Shown: positions 37,677 to 49,429 of the stretch, in pieces
Numbering within the stretch: position 1 is the first letter of the stretch
Layout of the letters: each line of letters opens with the position of its first letter
Assembly (NCBI GenBank): GCA_949361645.1
Contig: OX442425.1
Coordinates: 1,976,171 to 2,040,170, forward strand
DNA length: 64,000 nt
From: Spongilla lacustris
Lineage: Eukaryota; Porifera; Demospongiae; Spongillida; Spongillidae
Reading direction: 5' to 3'
The notes under the pieces: model-generated
Seen by the model: only the letters and a program-made list of their open reading frames with translations
The model's database searches: none
What the model was told of the DNA's origin: nothing
Made by a program: the position numbers and the translations under genes

Positions 37677-37684
37677 CAACAATT

Positions 37685-39408
37685 GGCAACCCGGCTTACT
37701 GACTAGCATTTGGAACTGTCCTAGAATAATGCAGAGGCCTTACAGCAATCAGCGTGACTTAACTGGACAAATATAGGACGAGAATGTCATATCGCGATGA
37801 AGCAACTTGTAGTAATAGTTATTAATCATCCTAACAGCAAATAAATCAATCAAATCAGGTTAGCTATGTGGCTAGATTGATGTAGTTGATAATGAATATG
37901 TGATGATCAATGTATACCATATAGTGATGATAATTTTATATACACTCAGAACTTTGCTCCTGCAGCTTTAGATCAATTTCAACTGTACATGTTTGCACTG
38001 TATAAGACATGCAATAAGAAGTATAACACCACCAAAATAATTTGGTTTCAATTTAATGAATTCAATATCTCATAATGCTCCCTTTAGCCTCTTCATGTAT
38101 CTTACCCTTTTTCAGATCCTTCTGACTTATCCACTGGTAACACTGCTGAGGCAGTCTGGTCCCACATCTCAGTGCCACTGCTGGAAAGAATCCCTCAAGC
38201 AAGCAATACATGCGTCATCACAATTGCTATTCCTACATATTGTTAGGGCTCATTTTGTGCCAGTTCAACATGTCATTGAAATGGATTACATTTCAGCTTT
38301 GTGACAAATGTGTATACCCCAAGCATGTGTATCTGTGATTACGAGCTCAGACAGTCGCAATGTTGGACAGAGCCCATGCATCAAGCAATATATACTTATA
38401 TGTGGCACACGTGTAAGTCCAGTGGTAATTTACTCAGTACATATAGAGTGATTTTGGGATCAGAGTGGCTAGGAACCTTCAATGTACAGGATGCCATGAC
38501 AGAGTGTCTCAAGGTAGGGGAGTATCTGTAAGTACCTGCAAGATGGATCTCTACTGCTGATCCACCCTGGTCCTCAGTTTGGAAGCCTCCACATATACGC
38601 AAGTAATACACTCATCACAGATGAGCACATATGGGTCCTGAGTTGCCACACCAATTATTAATGTTCAGTGCTAAATAAAAGTTTGTCCATGCAACTCTTG
38701 GCCAAACTGCATGCAGAACTCATGTTGCTCTCAGACCAGGGAGATAGTCTTGCCACAAGATATTGCCCGAGGTTTGCTCACACATATATATTTTTTAATT
38801 TCACTTTTTCTTTCCAACAAAGGGTTGAATATAATGGTATAGCCCATGACTACCAGGCTACCATAAAGCAGTATGTAGATTTGGCATGGTAAGATAACTA
38901 TATTTTTTTCTGTGAATTGAATTGATTGGATTTACTTATTGCAGGCACTAAAAATGTGGCGAAAGAGTTACATCAGATCTGTGCTGGTCTGGTTCTGATA
39001 AGGGTTTGTTCTCTCTGAACAATGGGATATCTGGCTATTCAGCACAAAGCACCAAGGTGCACTTATACTGGTTCATGAGGAACTGGTGTGGCAATCCTGG
39101 CTGTCTGTGTGGGTATACATACATGTACATGTATGCGTGCCTGAACTTTGTACATGTAATGTACATATGTGTACACAAGCTATTCTACATACATGTGATA
39201 CCCACATCTATACAGCATGTGCTATGTCCTCTATATATCTCCTATGCCTCCTCCCTCTTTCTTCTTTCCCTCCCGCTCATCTCCCTCCCTCTTTCCTTCC
39301 CCTCCCACACACCTATCTCTCCCCTTTGATTCCTCCCCCACACTTCCCTTCACTCATACATGTATATCTCCCCTGTAAAGGATGGTGGTGTGCATTGGCT
39401 CTTGGCCT
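37685..39408 (+). repeat. Segmental duplication, copy A (truncated at its 3' end)
   Basis: Colinear with 44158-46034 (B) and 57885-60197 (C). Shared blocks include GACTAGCATTTGGAACTGTC, GATCAATTTCAACTGTACAT, CCAAGCATGTG, CAGGATGCCATGA, ATCCACCCTGGTCCT, and ATGTGGCGAAAGAG. It ends abruptly at GTGTGCATTGGCTCTTGGCC, where BEL/Pao sequence begins. ORFs in it share sequence with the other copies but are broken differently in each, so a gene is not established. Confidence 0.85.
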
Positions 39409-42200
39409 TCAGACTTCCAGTACCCAAATGGTCACTTTGTACAGACAAGTGGTCGGTGTAAGACCATGACTGACAAATTGTGTTTCGACATGGGACATGT
39501 ATGTGATGCGGCTGGGAAGATTGAGCCCACGAAGCGAAACATAATCAGTGCTGCATCAAGATTCTACGATCCTCTCGGAGTCCTCTCTCCATTCGCAGTT
39601 AGGTTCAAGATTCTGCCAGTTTCAAGAGCTCCGTATGAAGGAGGTTGGATGGGAAGAACCGTTATCAGGTGAATTGCTAACAAGGTGGAGAGGGTTGCTG
39701 AAGTTGACAAAGGCCTTAGTCTTTCAACGCTGCTACTTTGCCATTGGAAAAAAAGGGGACGTCATGCCGTCTACTGGGGTTTAGTGATGCATCACGATTA
39801 GCTTACGCAGCAGTCGTACACCTTCAAGTGGAAATCATGTGTGGATCATCTGTACTTTTCATTGCAGCTAAGACTAGAGTATCACCATTGCATAACCATA
39901 GCATTCCACGTCTAGAGCTGCTAGGTGCACTTCTGTTGTCAAGGCTTCTTTCAAGTGTGAGCATCGCACTTAGTAAGGAACTCAAGTTGGGTCCACCAAG
40001 CTGCTTCACTGACTCTAAGGTTGCTCTATTCTGGATAAAGGGATACGAGCGCGAATGGAGACAGTTACATGTAGTTGAAAACCGTATTAGGGAAATTCAC
40101 CAGTTGACACCAGTTGAGCAGTGGAGGCATTGCCCAGGAGTATACAACCCTGCAGATCTACCATCCCGAGGTGTTGACATTGACGAACTGATTGACAACC
40201 AACTTTGGTTACATGGTCCAAGCTGGCTATGTGATGCAACCGGAATGGATGACTTGAACTCACGCCTGGACGAATCAGTACTCAAAGGAGTGTATGTCGG
40301 AGCTGAAAGTGAAGGACAAATGCAGTTCCAGGAAGCTCACTATTTACATGCATCACAGAAGAGTGTTGTAGACCCATCGATGCCATGCAAGAATTGTAGC
40401 AGTTTAACACGTCTGCTGAGAGTGACAGCACTTGTCTTCAAATTCGTGGAGATGCTTGAGAGTGGATCAAGGCAAACTGTGAGTCCAAGTGTACAGACCA
40501 AGGATATAGTTGACACAGAACACTATTGGATAAGGGTGACTCAGCGGTATCTGGTTCAGAACAACAAGTTTAATGAGTGGAAAGTACAACTTGGTCTCTA
40601 CATTGATGACTCAGGGTTATGGAGGTGCAGAGGAAGACTGAATAACTCAAGCCTCTCAGAGAGTGCCAAGCATCCGATCCTCTAGCCCACTGGACACCAC
40701 TTCACATCTCTTGTAGCACTGGACTGTCATGCATGGTGGGGTAAGACACATTGACAGCAATCCGGATGCGTTTCTGGATCTTGAGAGGGCAAAGTTTTCT
40801 GAGGAAGTTGTTGCACCATTGTACTTTCTGCACCAGATTCAATGCATGGCCATTTAAGGCTCCTAAAGCCCCTCCACTACAACAGTTTCGTGTCCAGGAA
40901 TATCCCGCTCCATTCTCATGTGTGAGAGTGGACTATGCAGGCCCAATGTTTGTTTGCAAACCAGACAGCAAGGTCTGGATATCACTGTTTACATGCTGTG
41001 GAACCCATGCAATCCATTTGGAGTTAGTTCTTGACATGACTGCAGACTCATTTATCAGGTGCTTTAAGCGATTCATGGCTCGACGAAGAACACCACACAA
41101 AATCATTTCCGACAACAGCAAGACATTCAAATCAGCCAACAAGGAATTGGATCAGATCCAGAAGCATGCTGCAGTTAGAAAATTCTTTGCTGGGGTGTGA
41201 GTTAATGGAGTTACAACAAAGGCTCCATGGTGGGGTGGATTTTTTGAGAGGTTGGTGGGTTCGGTGAAGAGATGCTTACGGAAGGTCATAGGTCAAAGGA
41301 GGCTGACATATGATGAGCTGTTAACAGTGCTTACTGAAGTGGAAGTGACATTGAACTCTCGACCACTTACGTACCTCACAGCTGATGATTTGGAGGAGCC
41401 CCTCACTCCTATGCATTTGATTACAGGACGCCGTTTGCTTGATCTACGCGCCACTTCAGAGATGGATCCAGATATAATGTCATCCAACAAACATGCAAAT
41501 CTTACTGCTGCTGTAAAATGTCTCAGTCCCATTCTAGAGCACATTTGGAAATGGTGGAGGTTAGAGTACCTTACAGAGCTTAGGGACCGCCCTCGGTTTG
41601 CAGGGAAGTCCAACTTGGCTCATAGCAAGGAGTTAATTGCTGTTGGGGATATCATCCTCATTCATGATCCTGACCACCCAAGGAGATTAGGAAGGGTAGA
41701 ACGTCTAGTCAATTCTCATGATGATCTTGTCAGAGCCGCATGCAGTGTTACGTGTACACTCAAGGTCAGGGTCGACAAACATGAGGCGACCCCTTCAGTG
41801 CCTTTATCCCCTTGAAGTCCACCATAGAGAGACTGCCCCAGGCAAGGTACTTGAGGAAGTGCAAGAGAAGGCTGATGTAGGGAGGCCAGCCTCAACACCT
41901 TCGCACGTGCAACGACCTAAACAATTAGCAGCTGAGCAGGCAAGGCATAGGATCAGTGAGTGGTCTGAGGAAATGGAAGAAACTGACCTTGAAGATTAAC
42001 TAATTCCCACTAGTCAATGGTGGGAGTCTGTCTGACTGAACTGATTATGTTTTTGTTATGTAACGCGCACGTGATATTATTGAAGATAAGTTGTTGTAAT
42101 CTCTCGCGGACGGTTCGCGAATTGTAAAATCTAGCCTTCTACATGGCTTATTGGGATTAATTAAATTCATATTTACGATTGGCTTGTTAGTACGCCGCTT
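39409..42200 (+). mobile_element. 5'-truncated BEL/Pao LTR retrotransposon
   Basis: Begins in the C-terminal part of reverse transcriptase, without gag, protease or left LTR. Just after the coding end, the purine tract GGTGGGAG (42021-42028) precedes TCTGTCTGACTG, which is where a 3' LTR should start, but the sequence is cut by a C run at 42205. It is therefore lacking most of both ends. It is inserted in, or joined to, copy A of the segmental duplication at 39408. Confidence 0.85.
39420..41999 (+). pseudogene. BEL/Pao pol remnant (RT end, RNase H, integrase, DUF5641)
   Basis: Order along the strand: RT end (GHVCDAAGKIEPTKR, FYDPLGVLSPF) about 39480-39700; Pao-type RNase H (GFSDASRLAYAAVV, CFTDSKVALFWI) 39777-40240; zinc-binding HHCC region about 40690-40840; integrase core with RVDYAGP, IISDNSKTF and FFERLVGS (D, D, E) 40920-41290; DUF5641 (KELIAVGDIILIHD, RPLQCLYPLEV) 41625-41822. 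It is broken by a frame change near 39750, a stop at 40683-40685, a frame change near 40745, a stop at 41198-41200 and a frame change near 41745. It is inactive. Confidence 0.88.
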
Positions 42201-42204
42201 CCGC

Positions 42205-42231
42205 CCCCCCCCCCCCCCCCCCCCCCCCCCC
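42205..42231. repeat. Poly-C tract
   Basis: About 27 consecutive C at the junction between the BEL/Pao remnant and the orphan NMRAL1-like upstream repeat. Similar runs occur at 29847, 46740, 48138, 48220, 56527 and 57479 on the plus strand. Confidence 0.9.
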
Positions 42232-42945
42232 ATATGTTGATGCATGCACCGCGTGCACTGAATGAGTCAATGAGTACCTCACTTACAGCTATACAGAGGT
42301 TTTGTGGAGCAATTCAATTCGTGCAACCCTGTGTCCAACTTTGGGAACAATCCAGAAGGTACACTCGAGGTCATGCAGCTATTGCACACCCAAATTGACC
42401 CAATGTGTATACATCTGTGCATGTTAAGAGTATAGTGTAACATGCACAAATGTATACACATTGGGTGTACAACAGCTGACCTCAAGGATACCTTCTGGAA
42501 TGTTCCAGAAGTTGGACACAGGCCAGGGGAATTAATAATATATAAATTGCTCCAAAAACCTCTCAGTGTAAGTGATGTACACATTATGTGTACATCACTT
42601 ACCGCCAGAGGTCATTTGTGAGAAACACCTCTTTCCCCATGTTTGGCAGGTTCCTATATGCCCCCACCCATGGAATCCCTAGCTTGCTTTTGTCAGTCGT
42701 GGGCCTTCTGTAGGTGGAAAAATCAATCACTCTGATTGAATCAATGGGATAGCCCACTGCCATGGTCAGGCCAGGAAGCGCATTACTGAGATATGATTTA
42801 TCTCCGGAGGTTCTGCATCAGGTTCTGTGGTGAGCGATGTGATGTAGAAGAAAAATGTGCCGACGTGTAGACGCAGCAGATATAGGGTGCGGATTGAGGA
42901 TATGCCACGCGTATAACCACGCCCGTTATCGAGAGTTACGGCAGT
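42232..42945 (+). repeat. Orphan copy of the NMRAL1-like upstream region
   Basis: Matches 29290-29965 and 46810-46975: GTGCACTGAATGAGT, CAGAGGTTTTG, CCAGAAGTTGGACACAG, CTTTCCCCATGTTTGGCAGG, GGTTCTGCATCAGGTTC, and GCCACGCGTATAACCACGCC. The downstream reductase gene is absent. It has its own short inverted segment (GTGATGTACACATTATGTGT at 42573). Confidence 0.85.
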
Positions 42946-44157
42946 AACTCTCATATAGGATTTGTGCCGTATCATGAATATCATTAAAAATACGCGTTCC
43001 GCGTATAACTCACGAACCGAGAAACGGATAGTGTAGCTCTTTATTGCTATCGAGCCACGATGGAAAGACGATCATTTTCATGTTTTGTTCAAGTCGCCAA
43101 ACCGTTTACTTTAAGAGAACAAAAAAAGGTCGTATTTCTCGTTCCCAGACCGTAATTTGTCTTTATGGGTGAGTATAACTCGAGATAGGAAAGGTTAACG
43201 GTTCTTTTCAGAACCAATGAGAGGAAGCTTCAAGTAATAAGCGCAGCTCTAGGCGCGCTAGAGTGGAAGCAATATCTGCGTGGGCAGAACTTAAGAAGAA
43301 AAGGAAATCTCCGCGAGAAAATTGCACAACCGGAATTACTAAAGACCAGCGGGCAGAGAAAAGGAAAAGAAGGAGCAATTTGACTATAAAAGATGCATGT
43401 ACAGATCAACTGGATGCCTTGTCTGAATTTATGTCTGATCTTACCGACTCCGATGCAAAGATCCTTGCTTTGCGTATGTATTACCTGGAGTTCAAGCTCA
43501 GGACAAAGTGAGCAGAAAAGAACCATTCCCACCGTCCAAAACAACGTCGTCTGCACCGCCCTCAGCCATAATAGCATCGATAATTTATAAACAAATTGAT
43601 TATATTCATAGTAAATATCTCAAAATGGTGACGTTGCCAAGCTGCTTTCAACTTTGAGTTGTTTTTGTATGTTGCGTTGAACGGTACAAGTACCTAAGGA
43701 GGCTGATTCTATATCAAATGTATCGCTCGCTATATATTGAAAATTTGGAGTGATTCCGCACTTGCTGGAGAGCACAGATTGACGAACAAAAAAGGTAACG
43801 AAAATGCTACATTTTGGTGCTTTAAACTGCAACGATTGATCGAAAGTTGGACGCGTAAGACTGAAAAGCTAAAGACAGTGATGAAGTATCTATAAACCTA
43901 ATTTTGTTGAAAACCATTCCATTTTCAGGAAGAAAATAGACGAAGAAGTTGTTTTGGAGGGGTGTCACTAAATAGTTTATTATCTAATAACATACATCAA
44001 TAAATAATTTCATTTTTCAAGTTCACATTGCTAAGTATATATTTAATACAAGTGCATAATTTTTTTATTTTCATCTTTTACAGTTGGTGATATAATCACA
44101 ATCAAAGAGAGAACACATGAAAAAATTTTTTAGGCCAAGTGTGATGTTCTCAACTGT
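42946..44157. other. Gene-poor stretch with a small ORF
   Basis: An 82-codon basic ORF (43263-43511: ELKKKRKS, KDQRAEKRKRRSNL, LSDFMSD-like segment) is not recognised and may be a transposon exon. The 44000-44150 part is AT-rich. Otherwise nothing seen. Confidence 0.35.
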
Positions 44158-46034
44158 AGATCAATTTCAACTGTACATGTTTACACTGTATAAGACATGC
44201 AATAAAAGCCACCAAGATAATTTGATTCAATTTAATGAATTCAATATCTCATAATGCTCCCTTTAGCCTTATCATGCATCTTACCCTTTCCATACCCTTC
44301 TGACTCATCCACTGGTATCACTGCTGAGCAGTCTGGTCCCACATCTGCCACTGCTGGAAAGAATCCCTCAAGCAATACATCTCTGTCATCACAATTGCTA
44401 TACCTATATATTGTTAGGACTCATTTTGTGCCGTTTCAACATGATGTCATTGAAAATTTCTGCTTTGTGCCAATGGTGTATATCCCAAGCATGTGCATCT
44501 GTGATTACGAGTTCAGTCAGTCGCAATGCTGGACAGAGCCCATGCATCTAGCAATACACCTATATGTGGCACACGTGTAAGTCCAGTGGTAATTTACTCA
44601 GGAGCAAGCTATAGTGCTGCATGCAAGAGTGATTTTGGGATTGGAGTGGCTAGGAATGTACAGGATGCCATGACAGAGTGTCTCAAGGTAGGGGAGGACT
44701 CCATCAGTATCTATAAGTACCTGCAAGATGGATCTACTGCTGATCCACCCTGGTCCTCAGGTTGGAAGCCTCCACTTATAAGTCTCTTCACAAGTGGTAC
44801 ACTCATCACAGATGAACACATATGGGTCCTGAGTTGCCCCACCTATAATTTTCAGTGCTAAATAAAATTTTCTCCATGCAGCTCTTGGCCGAACAGCATG
44901 CAGAACTCATGTTGCTCTCAGACCAGGAGATAGTCTTGCCATAAGGTATTGCCCGAGGTTTGCTCACATTAATGAACTTATTTTTTCACTTTTTCTTTCC
45001 AACAAATACCAGGCTACTATAAAGCAGTATGTAGAAAAACTCAGATTTGGCATGGAAAGATAACTTTTTTTTTTCTGTGAATTGATTGGAGTTACTTATT
45101 GCAGGCACTAAGAATGTGGCGAAAGAATTGCATAATATATGTGCTGGTCTGGTTCTGATAAGGGTTTGTTCTCTCTGGACAAATGGAATATCTGGCTATT
45201 CAGCACAAAGCAACAAGGTGCATTTGCATTGGTTCAGGAGGAACTGGTGGCAATCCTGGCTGTCTGTGTGAGTGTACGTACATATACATGTATGTGTGCA
45301 CGACTCTGAGCTTCATACATGTAATGTATATATGTATGCGAGCTATTCTACATACATGTGATACCCACATCTATACAGCATGTGCTGTGTCCTCCATATA
45401 TCGACTGTGCCTCCTCCCTCTTACTTATTTCCCTCCCACCCTACTTCATTTCCCTCCCTCACACCTATATCTCCCCTTCCTTCCCCACACTTCCCTTCAC
45501 TCATATATCTTCCCTGTACAGGATGGTGGTGTGCATTGGCTCTTAGAGACTCTCCTCCCCTCCAGCACACCCTCAACGCTTGCCCTATTAGGGATTGAAG
45601 GTCTTATGGTCATTCTATTTATCCTGTTACATAATGGTGGCACAGAGCTTGAAGCCCACATATCTGATGTTTCCTTCTTCATGAGGCCTCATACAATGTC
45701 TGATATGGAGGCCCAGCTCAAGTGGGTGGGGAGCAGTTATGTGACAGTAGGAAAGAAGAAGATTAGGATCACTGCATTCCATGTGTGATAAACCTATACA
45801 TACATTTATGCATGCATTCTTATTCCTGTCTAGGATTCAGCAGCTATTTGCAATTGGAGAGTCCTAGTCAGCAGCAAGGTTACTATCCAAAGGGAAGCCT
45901 CTCATTATATGCCTGCTGCCATTAGTAAAGGAAGCACTAAGAAAAACCGTCATTTACAAGACGAGTATTTACGTGGCATCTCCTCCTTTAAGCGATTAAA
46001 TAATGTACGCGCGTAGGCACAGGTGCAGGTTGCG
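44158..46034 (+). repeat. Segmental duplication, copy B
   Basis: Starts at TAGATCAATTTCAACTG and ends near GGCACAGGTGCAGGTTGC, as in copy C. It is the most complete copy together with C. It contains the pyrimidine-rich tract at 45410-45520 and the conserved ORF end at 45591-45788. Confidence 0.85.
45591..45788 (+). CDS. Conserved unknown ORF end in duplication copy B
   Basis: Reads GIEGLMVILFILLHNGGTEL, then HISDVSFFMRP, ending KIRITAFHV. The same ~65 residues, with about 15 changes, occur in copy C (59748-59945), in frame and with the same stop. Preservation of frame between diverged copies suggests a real last exon of an unknown gene or a transposon protein. One hydrophobic stretch is present (LMVILFILL). 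Family not recognised. Confidence 0.35.
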   Translation, partial: GIEGLMVILFILLHNGGTELEAHISDVSFFMRPHTMSDMEAQLKWVGSSYVTVGKKKIRITAFHV

Positions 46035-46633
46035 CGGATCTGTGAACGATGGCAGGGAGTAAGCAAAGGGGTGGAGCATACTTGGGCATCGCTGCAGGAG
46101 AGAAAGGTACCGCCCACTTTATCAGTCAGCAATAACTGATTATAACGCATCATTTGGGGCGGGGGGGCCGGGGTGGGGGGGGGTTCGGACCCCCACATTC
46201 CTATCTGACGTAATGCATACTGTAATCTATGCAGCTTTCTGCATGTTACCGTTGTTGGATTTGCAAGCTTGCACATCTTTCCAGCCAAGAGGGGGTCTGA
46301 CTCTATATCGATGTATGTGTGGTTAATTGGTATTTAATCACGCGATCGATCGAATGGTGCATGTGAGCAGGAATTGAAGTAAGATTCTTTTCCTCATGCA
46401 GAAAACAGGTAGCTATAAAGCTAAACAAACTTAATACTAAAGTAATAGATCTAGAGTCGTTTTGACCGACCACGTGCACGCTTCGGTCGCAAATTCACAA
46501 AAGCTTTGCGTCACGAACTTAATTTCTGAGCAGTAGGAACCACAGCATTGTGAAGGATGAAGAGTTTTCTCGTCGCTTTCCATGCAGGCTCTAGTAAAAG
46601 TATGTTCATTTTCATGTTATATAAACGCTAAAG
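46035..46633. other. Gene-poor stretch
   Basis: No gene recognised. The G-rich segment at 46157-46185 breaks an otherwise mixed sequence. Confidence 0.35.
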
Positions 46634-46816
46634 TTAAAAAGCGGCTGGGGCTTCGCCCCAGCCCCCACTGGAGGACCTATCAGCGCTCCCCCAGACCCCC
46701 TTGCTGTCACGGGAGTGGGCACGCCCCCTCCCGTACCCCCCCCCCCCCCCCCCCCCCCACGTGTGAAGATAATTTTTAGACCCCCCTTTCCCAAAATCCT
46801 GGATCCACCCCTGCAT
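46634..46816 (-). repeat. GGATCCAGGATTTT-ended repeat with C run
   Basis: Runs from the small palindrome GGCTGGGGCTTCGCCCCAGCC region (46643-46663) through a ~28-base C run to CCCAAAATCCTGGATCCACCCC. It has the same end as the repeats at 15316 and 49527. It joins directly to the NMRAL1-like upstream block. Confidence 0.6.
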
Positions 46817-47068
46817 GGTCAGGCCAGAAGCGCATTACTGAGATATGAGTTATCTCCAGAGGTTCTGCATCAGGTTCCGTGGTGAGCGATGTGATTTATA
46901 AAACAAAAAAGTTAGAATGTGCCGACGTGTAGAAACGCTAGGGGCGAATTGAGGATATGCCACGCGTATAACCACGCCCCCGTTATGAATATAATTTCCT
47001 TACTGATGAATATATTATTATCCCATACGCGCCCCTACATGTATACTCGAACTGACATTCATCAGGAG

Positions 47069-47965
47069 ATGGCGGCTAGACTCATCACAGTATACGGAGC
47101 AACAGGACAGCAAGGCGGACCAGTAGCCCGCGCCCTTCTCGCTAGTGGCTTTGCGGTCAGAGCTGTCACCCGAAATCCCGACAGCGAGAAAGCCTTGGCC
47201 CTTAAGAAGGCCGGAGCTGAGCTCTTCAAAGGAGACCTCGACGATAGGTCCACGATAGACGCAGCAGTTGCTGGAGCCTACGGAGTTTTCTTGGTCACAG
47301 ACTATTTCACTATCCTCCACCGCGTGCACGACGACAAAGTTGCTGAAGCTGAAGAAGTCGCTCAGGGCAAAGCAGTCGCCGATGCTTCTGTTCGCGCAGG
47401 AGTGAAGCATTTCGTATATAGCGGCCTGCCGGAAGCCAAAGACATCGTACATCATCCTGTTCCTCACTTCGACGGGAAGGCAGCGGTCGAGAGGTACCTG
47501 GACGAGATTGGCCTGCCTAATACGTCCGTTCGTTATACTTGCTACCACGAGAACTTCACTTCTTATTTTAAAGCTCAGCTTCAAGCTGACGGGACGTACA
47601 GCATCACCTTACCAATGGATGGTCCCTTGCATTCAATCAGTGTGGAGGATGGCGGGCCCGTTGTTGCCGCCGTTTTTACGAACCCCGGTGAATTCATTGG
47701 TCGGAAGTTTGGAATAACCGGAGATTATAAAACTGTCGGCGAATACGCTGCAGTTATTAGTAAGGTGACTGGAAAGACGGTCAAGTACAATCAGGTGCCT
47801 GTAGAGGTATTTGCCACTTTCCCATTCCCCGGAGCTGACGAATTAGCCTACATGTTCGACTTCTACAAGAAAGCATCCTTCCAGGATCAAGCACTCACAA
47901 AGAAATTGAATCCTAACGTGCTCAGTATAGAGGAATGGGCACAACGGAACAAGGACAAACTTTAA
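47069..47965 (+). CDS. NMRAL1: NMRAL1-like NAD(P)-binding protein, copy 2
   Basis: 298 residues, same length and start as copy 1, no introns or breaks. It has the GATGQQG loop, YSGL, DGKAAVERYLDE and FPGADELAYMF blocks. It differs from copy 1 at scattered sites, for example HFDGKA (copy 1 HLDGKA), EIGLPNT (EVRLPNT), SYFKAQL (SFFKAQL) and DFYKKASFQDQALTKK (AFFKKAPYQDLALTKR); copy 2 is closer to vertebrate NMRAL1 at several of these. The longer frame from 46919 only adds upstream leader. The ATG at 47069 follows the shared leader CATCAGGAG, as in copy 1. Both copies are likely functional. Confidence 0.93.
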   Translation: MAARLITVYGATGQQGGPVARALLASGFAVRAVTRNPDSEKALALKKAGAELFKGDLDDRSTIDAAVAGAYGVFLVTDYFTILHRVHDDKVAEAEEVAQGKAVADASVRAGVKHFVYSGLPEAKDIVHHPVPHFDGKAAVERYLDEIGLPNTSVRYTCYHENFTSYFKAQLQADGTYSITLPMDGPLHSISVEDGGPVVAAVFTNPGEFIGRKFGITGDYKTVGEYAAVISKVTGKTVKYNQVPVEVFATFPFPGADELAYMFDFYKKASFQDQALTKKLNPNVLSIEEWAQRNKDKL

Positions 47966-48069
47966 GTAGTAATGTATGTATACGAAGTCCCTGGACATGC
48001 ATGCATATAGTTTTGGATCATTATAGTCATAGCATAATGAAATCTTGCATGCAAGTACTGAATTATAAT

Positions 48070-48214
48070 GTCCCCCCCGGACAATATACCCTAGGTTATA
48101 TTGTCCCACGGACAATATATAGCCTAGGATATATTGTTCCCCCCCCCCCCCCCCCCCCCCCCCCCCCTGATATACTGTCCCCCTCCCCGGACACTATATA
48201 ACCTAGGGTATATT

Positions 48215-48246
<32 letters not shown>

Positions 48247-48250
48247 ATAG
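48070..48250. repeat. CCTAGG-centred palindromes and two poly-C runs after NMRAL1-like copy 2
   Basis: GGACAATATA-CCCTAGGTTATATTGTCC and a second similar palindrome, then C runs of about 27 and 28, with GGACACTATATAACCTAGGG between them. The same insert follows copy 3 (57412-57500) but is absent after copy 1. It is related in design to the subterminal regions of the Ginger-like element at 23020, so it is probably a non-autonomous relative. Confidence 0.75.
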
Positions 48251-48508
48251 TATAGTAGCACAACAAAGGGGCCGGGGTGGAGGTGGTGTGAAGGGTGATG
48301 TGGGAGGTGGTGATTGTATGTACTCTTGCATGGTAGTTATCCAACTGGGTATTCCAAAGACCAAAGCGATCCGCATTCAGAAGAAAAGCGAAGCGTAACT
48401 TTCGAGTCAACACTGCACTTGAAAAAATGAGTGCTCGTCTTGCGGTGTTGTAAAAGCACTAACATTGTGCTGTGGAAGCACTTTTTATGTTCACAACACC
48501 TAGATGAT

Positions 48509-48795
48509 ACAAGATATAATTAAAATAAAATTGGTGATGTAGGATTTGTAGACAGCAATTGAGTAAAAAGGAAGGAAACAAGGAATTACGGATATTATGC
48601 ATTCATTAAATTATAAATATTACATATTTACATTTAGCAGACTTTCAGGCAGATAGATTTGCTAAATAATGTAGGTCTGTAATATTTATAATTTAATGAA
48701 TGCATAATATCCGTAATTCCTTGTTTCCTTCCTTTTTAATCAATTGCTGTCTACAAATCCTACATCACCAATTTTATTTCTATATCTTGTTTCAC
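48509..48795. mobile_element. Long-armed foldback MITE
   Basis: Arms of about 120 bp are inverted copies: CAAGATATAATTAAAATAAA through GGAATTACGGATATTATGCA on the left and the complement on the right, around a ~60-bp centre. The duplicated sequence after NMRAL1-like copy 3 (CACCTAGATGATATTCAGGATGATACAAT, about 57705) lacks it. No coding capacity; the target duplication is unclear. Confidence 0.75.
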
Positions 48796-49193
48796 TCCTT
48801 TTTTTTCCCCGGTGGGTTCCGACATGTACTTATACATTGCATGCATGAGCACAAACGTAGAAGGAAGGGGAATCTTGGAATACAACCCATTGCATCACAT
48901 ACATCACAGCAGTATGTACAATAAGACAGTTTGTTCTGCTCACTTGTTATCATCATTAAATCACATCACAATCAAACAATTTCCTTCAAACAGTTAATGT
49001 CTCTGAATTGGCATGTGACTGGAAGGCGAGGGGATCCCTAAACAAAGTAGTAGCGTAGGAAAGGAGGAATTAGTAGTGAAGTCACAATATATAATGTGAG
49101 CTCAAACCATAAATGCCCTTCCCATGGCTCCAACCAGAGCATCCTAAACTGACATAGCCCACACCCGGCCACATGAATCTCCATCACACTCAC
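48796..49193. other. Intergenic or intronic sequence
   Basis: No gene recognised except that it lies next to the exon pair below. If that gene is real, 49038-49193 is its next intron, since the frame continues with an unfamiliar hydrophobic sequence. Confidence 0.3.
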
Positions 49194-49400
49194 AGGATTC
49201 AAAGCCCTCATCTCTTGACTGAAGGTACTCATATGTTCTTCAAAGCCAGTAGTGAAGGCATCAGGAATAATTGCCATAAATGTCTGTCCTTGATGTGAAT
49301 ACATGTATATGATCAGAGCAATTGGCCATTCACACAAAAGATGCTTACCAGTCATACCAGATTGCCTGCCTTTTATTTCGAATACTGATCCTCTTCGTAC
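49194..49400 (-). CDS. Two exons of a possible malate/L-lactate (Ldh_2)-type oxidoreductase
   Basis: Exon end at 49349 (…GRQSGMTG|GTAAGC) and a second exon 49288-49194 (GQTFMAIIPDAFTTGFEEHM then FSQEMRALNP|GTGAGT). Spliced phase is consistent. 'GQ.F.AI.PDAF..GF..RM......R.L.P' resembles the region before the C-terminus of the Ldh_2/MDH2 family, which reduces 2-oxoacids with NAD(P)H. No other exon is found nearby, so it is a fragment or has distant exons. The identification is tentative. Confidence 0.35.
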
Positions 49401-49429
49401 AATAAACAAGCACGTGCTTTTGCTTTGCT

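Noticed and set aside
39409..42200. A domesticated BEL/Pao integrase gene
   Set aside because: Two stops and at least three frame changes interrupt RNase H, integrase and DUF5641; no open frame covers a whole functional domain set.
46919..47068. Extended N-terminus (50 aa) for NMRAL1-like copy 2
   Set aside because: Copy 1 has no matching open frame upstream; both copies share the ATG beginning MAARLITVYGATG, which fits the family start.
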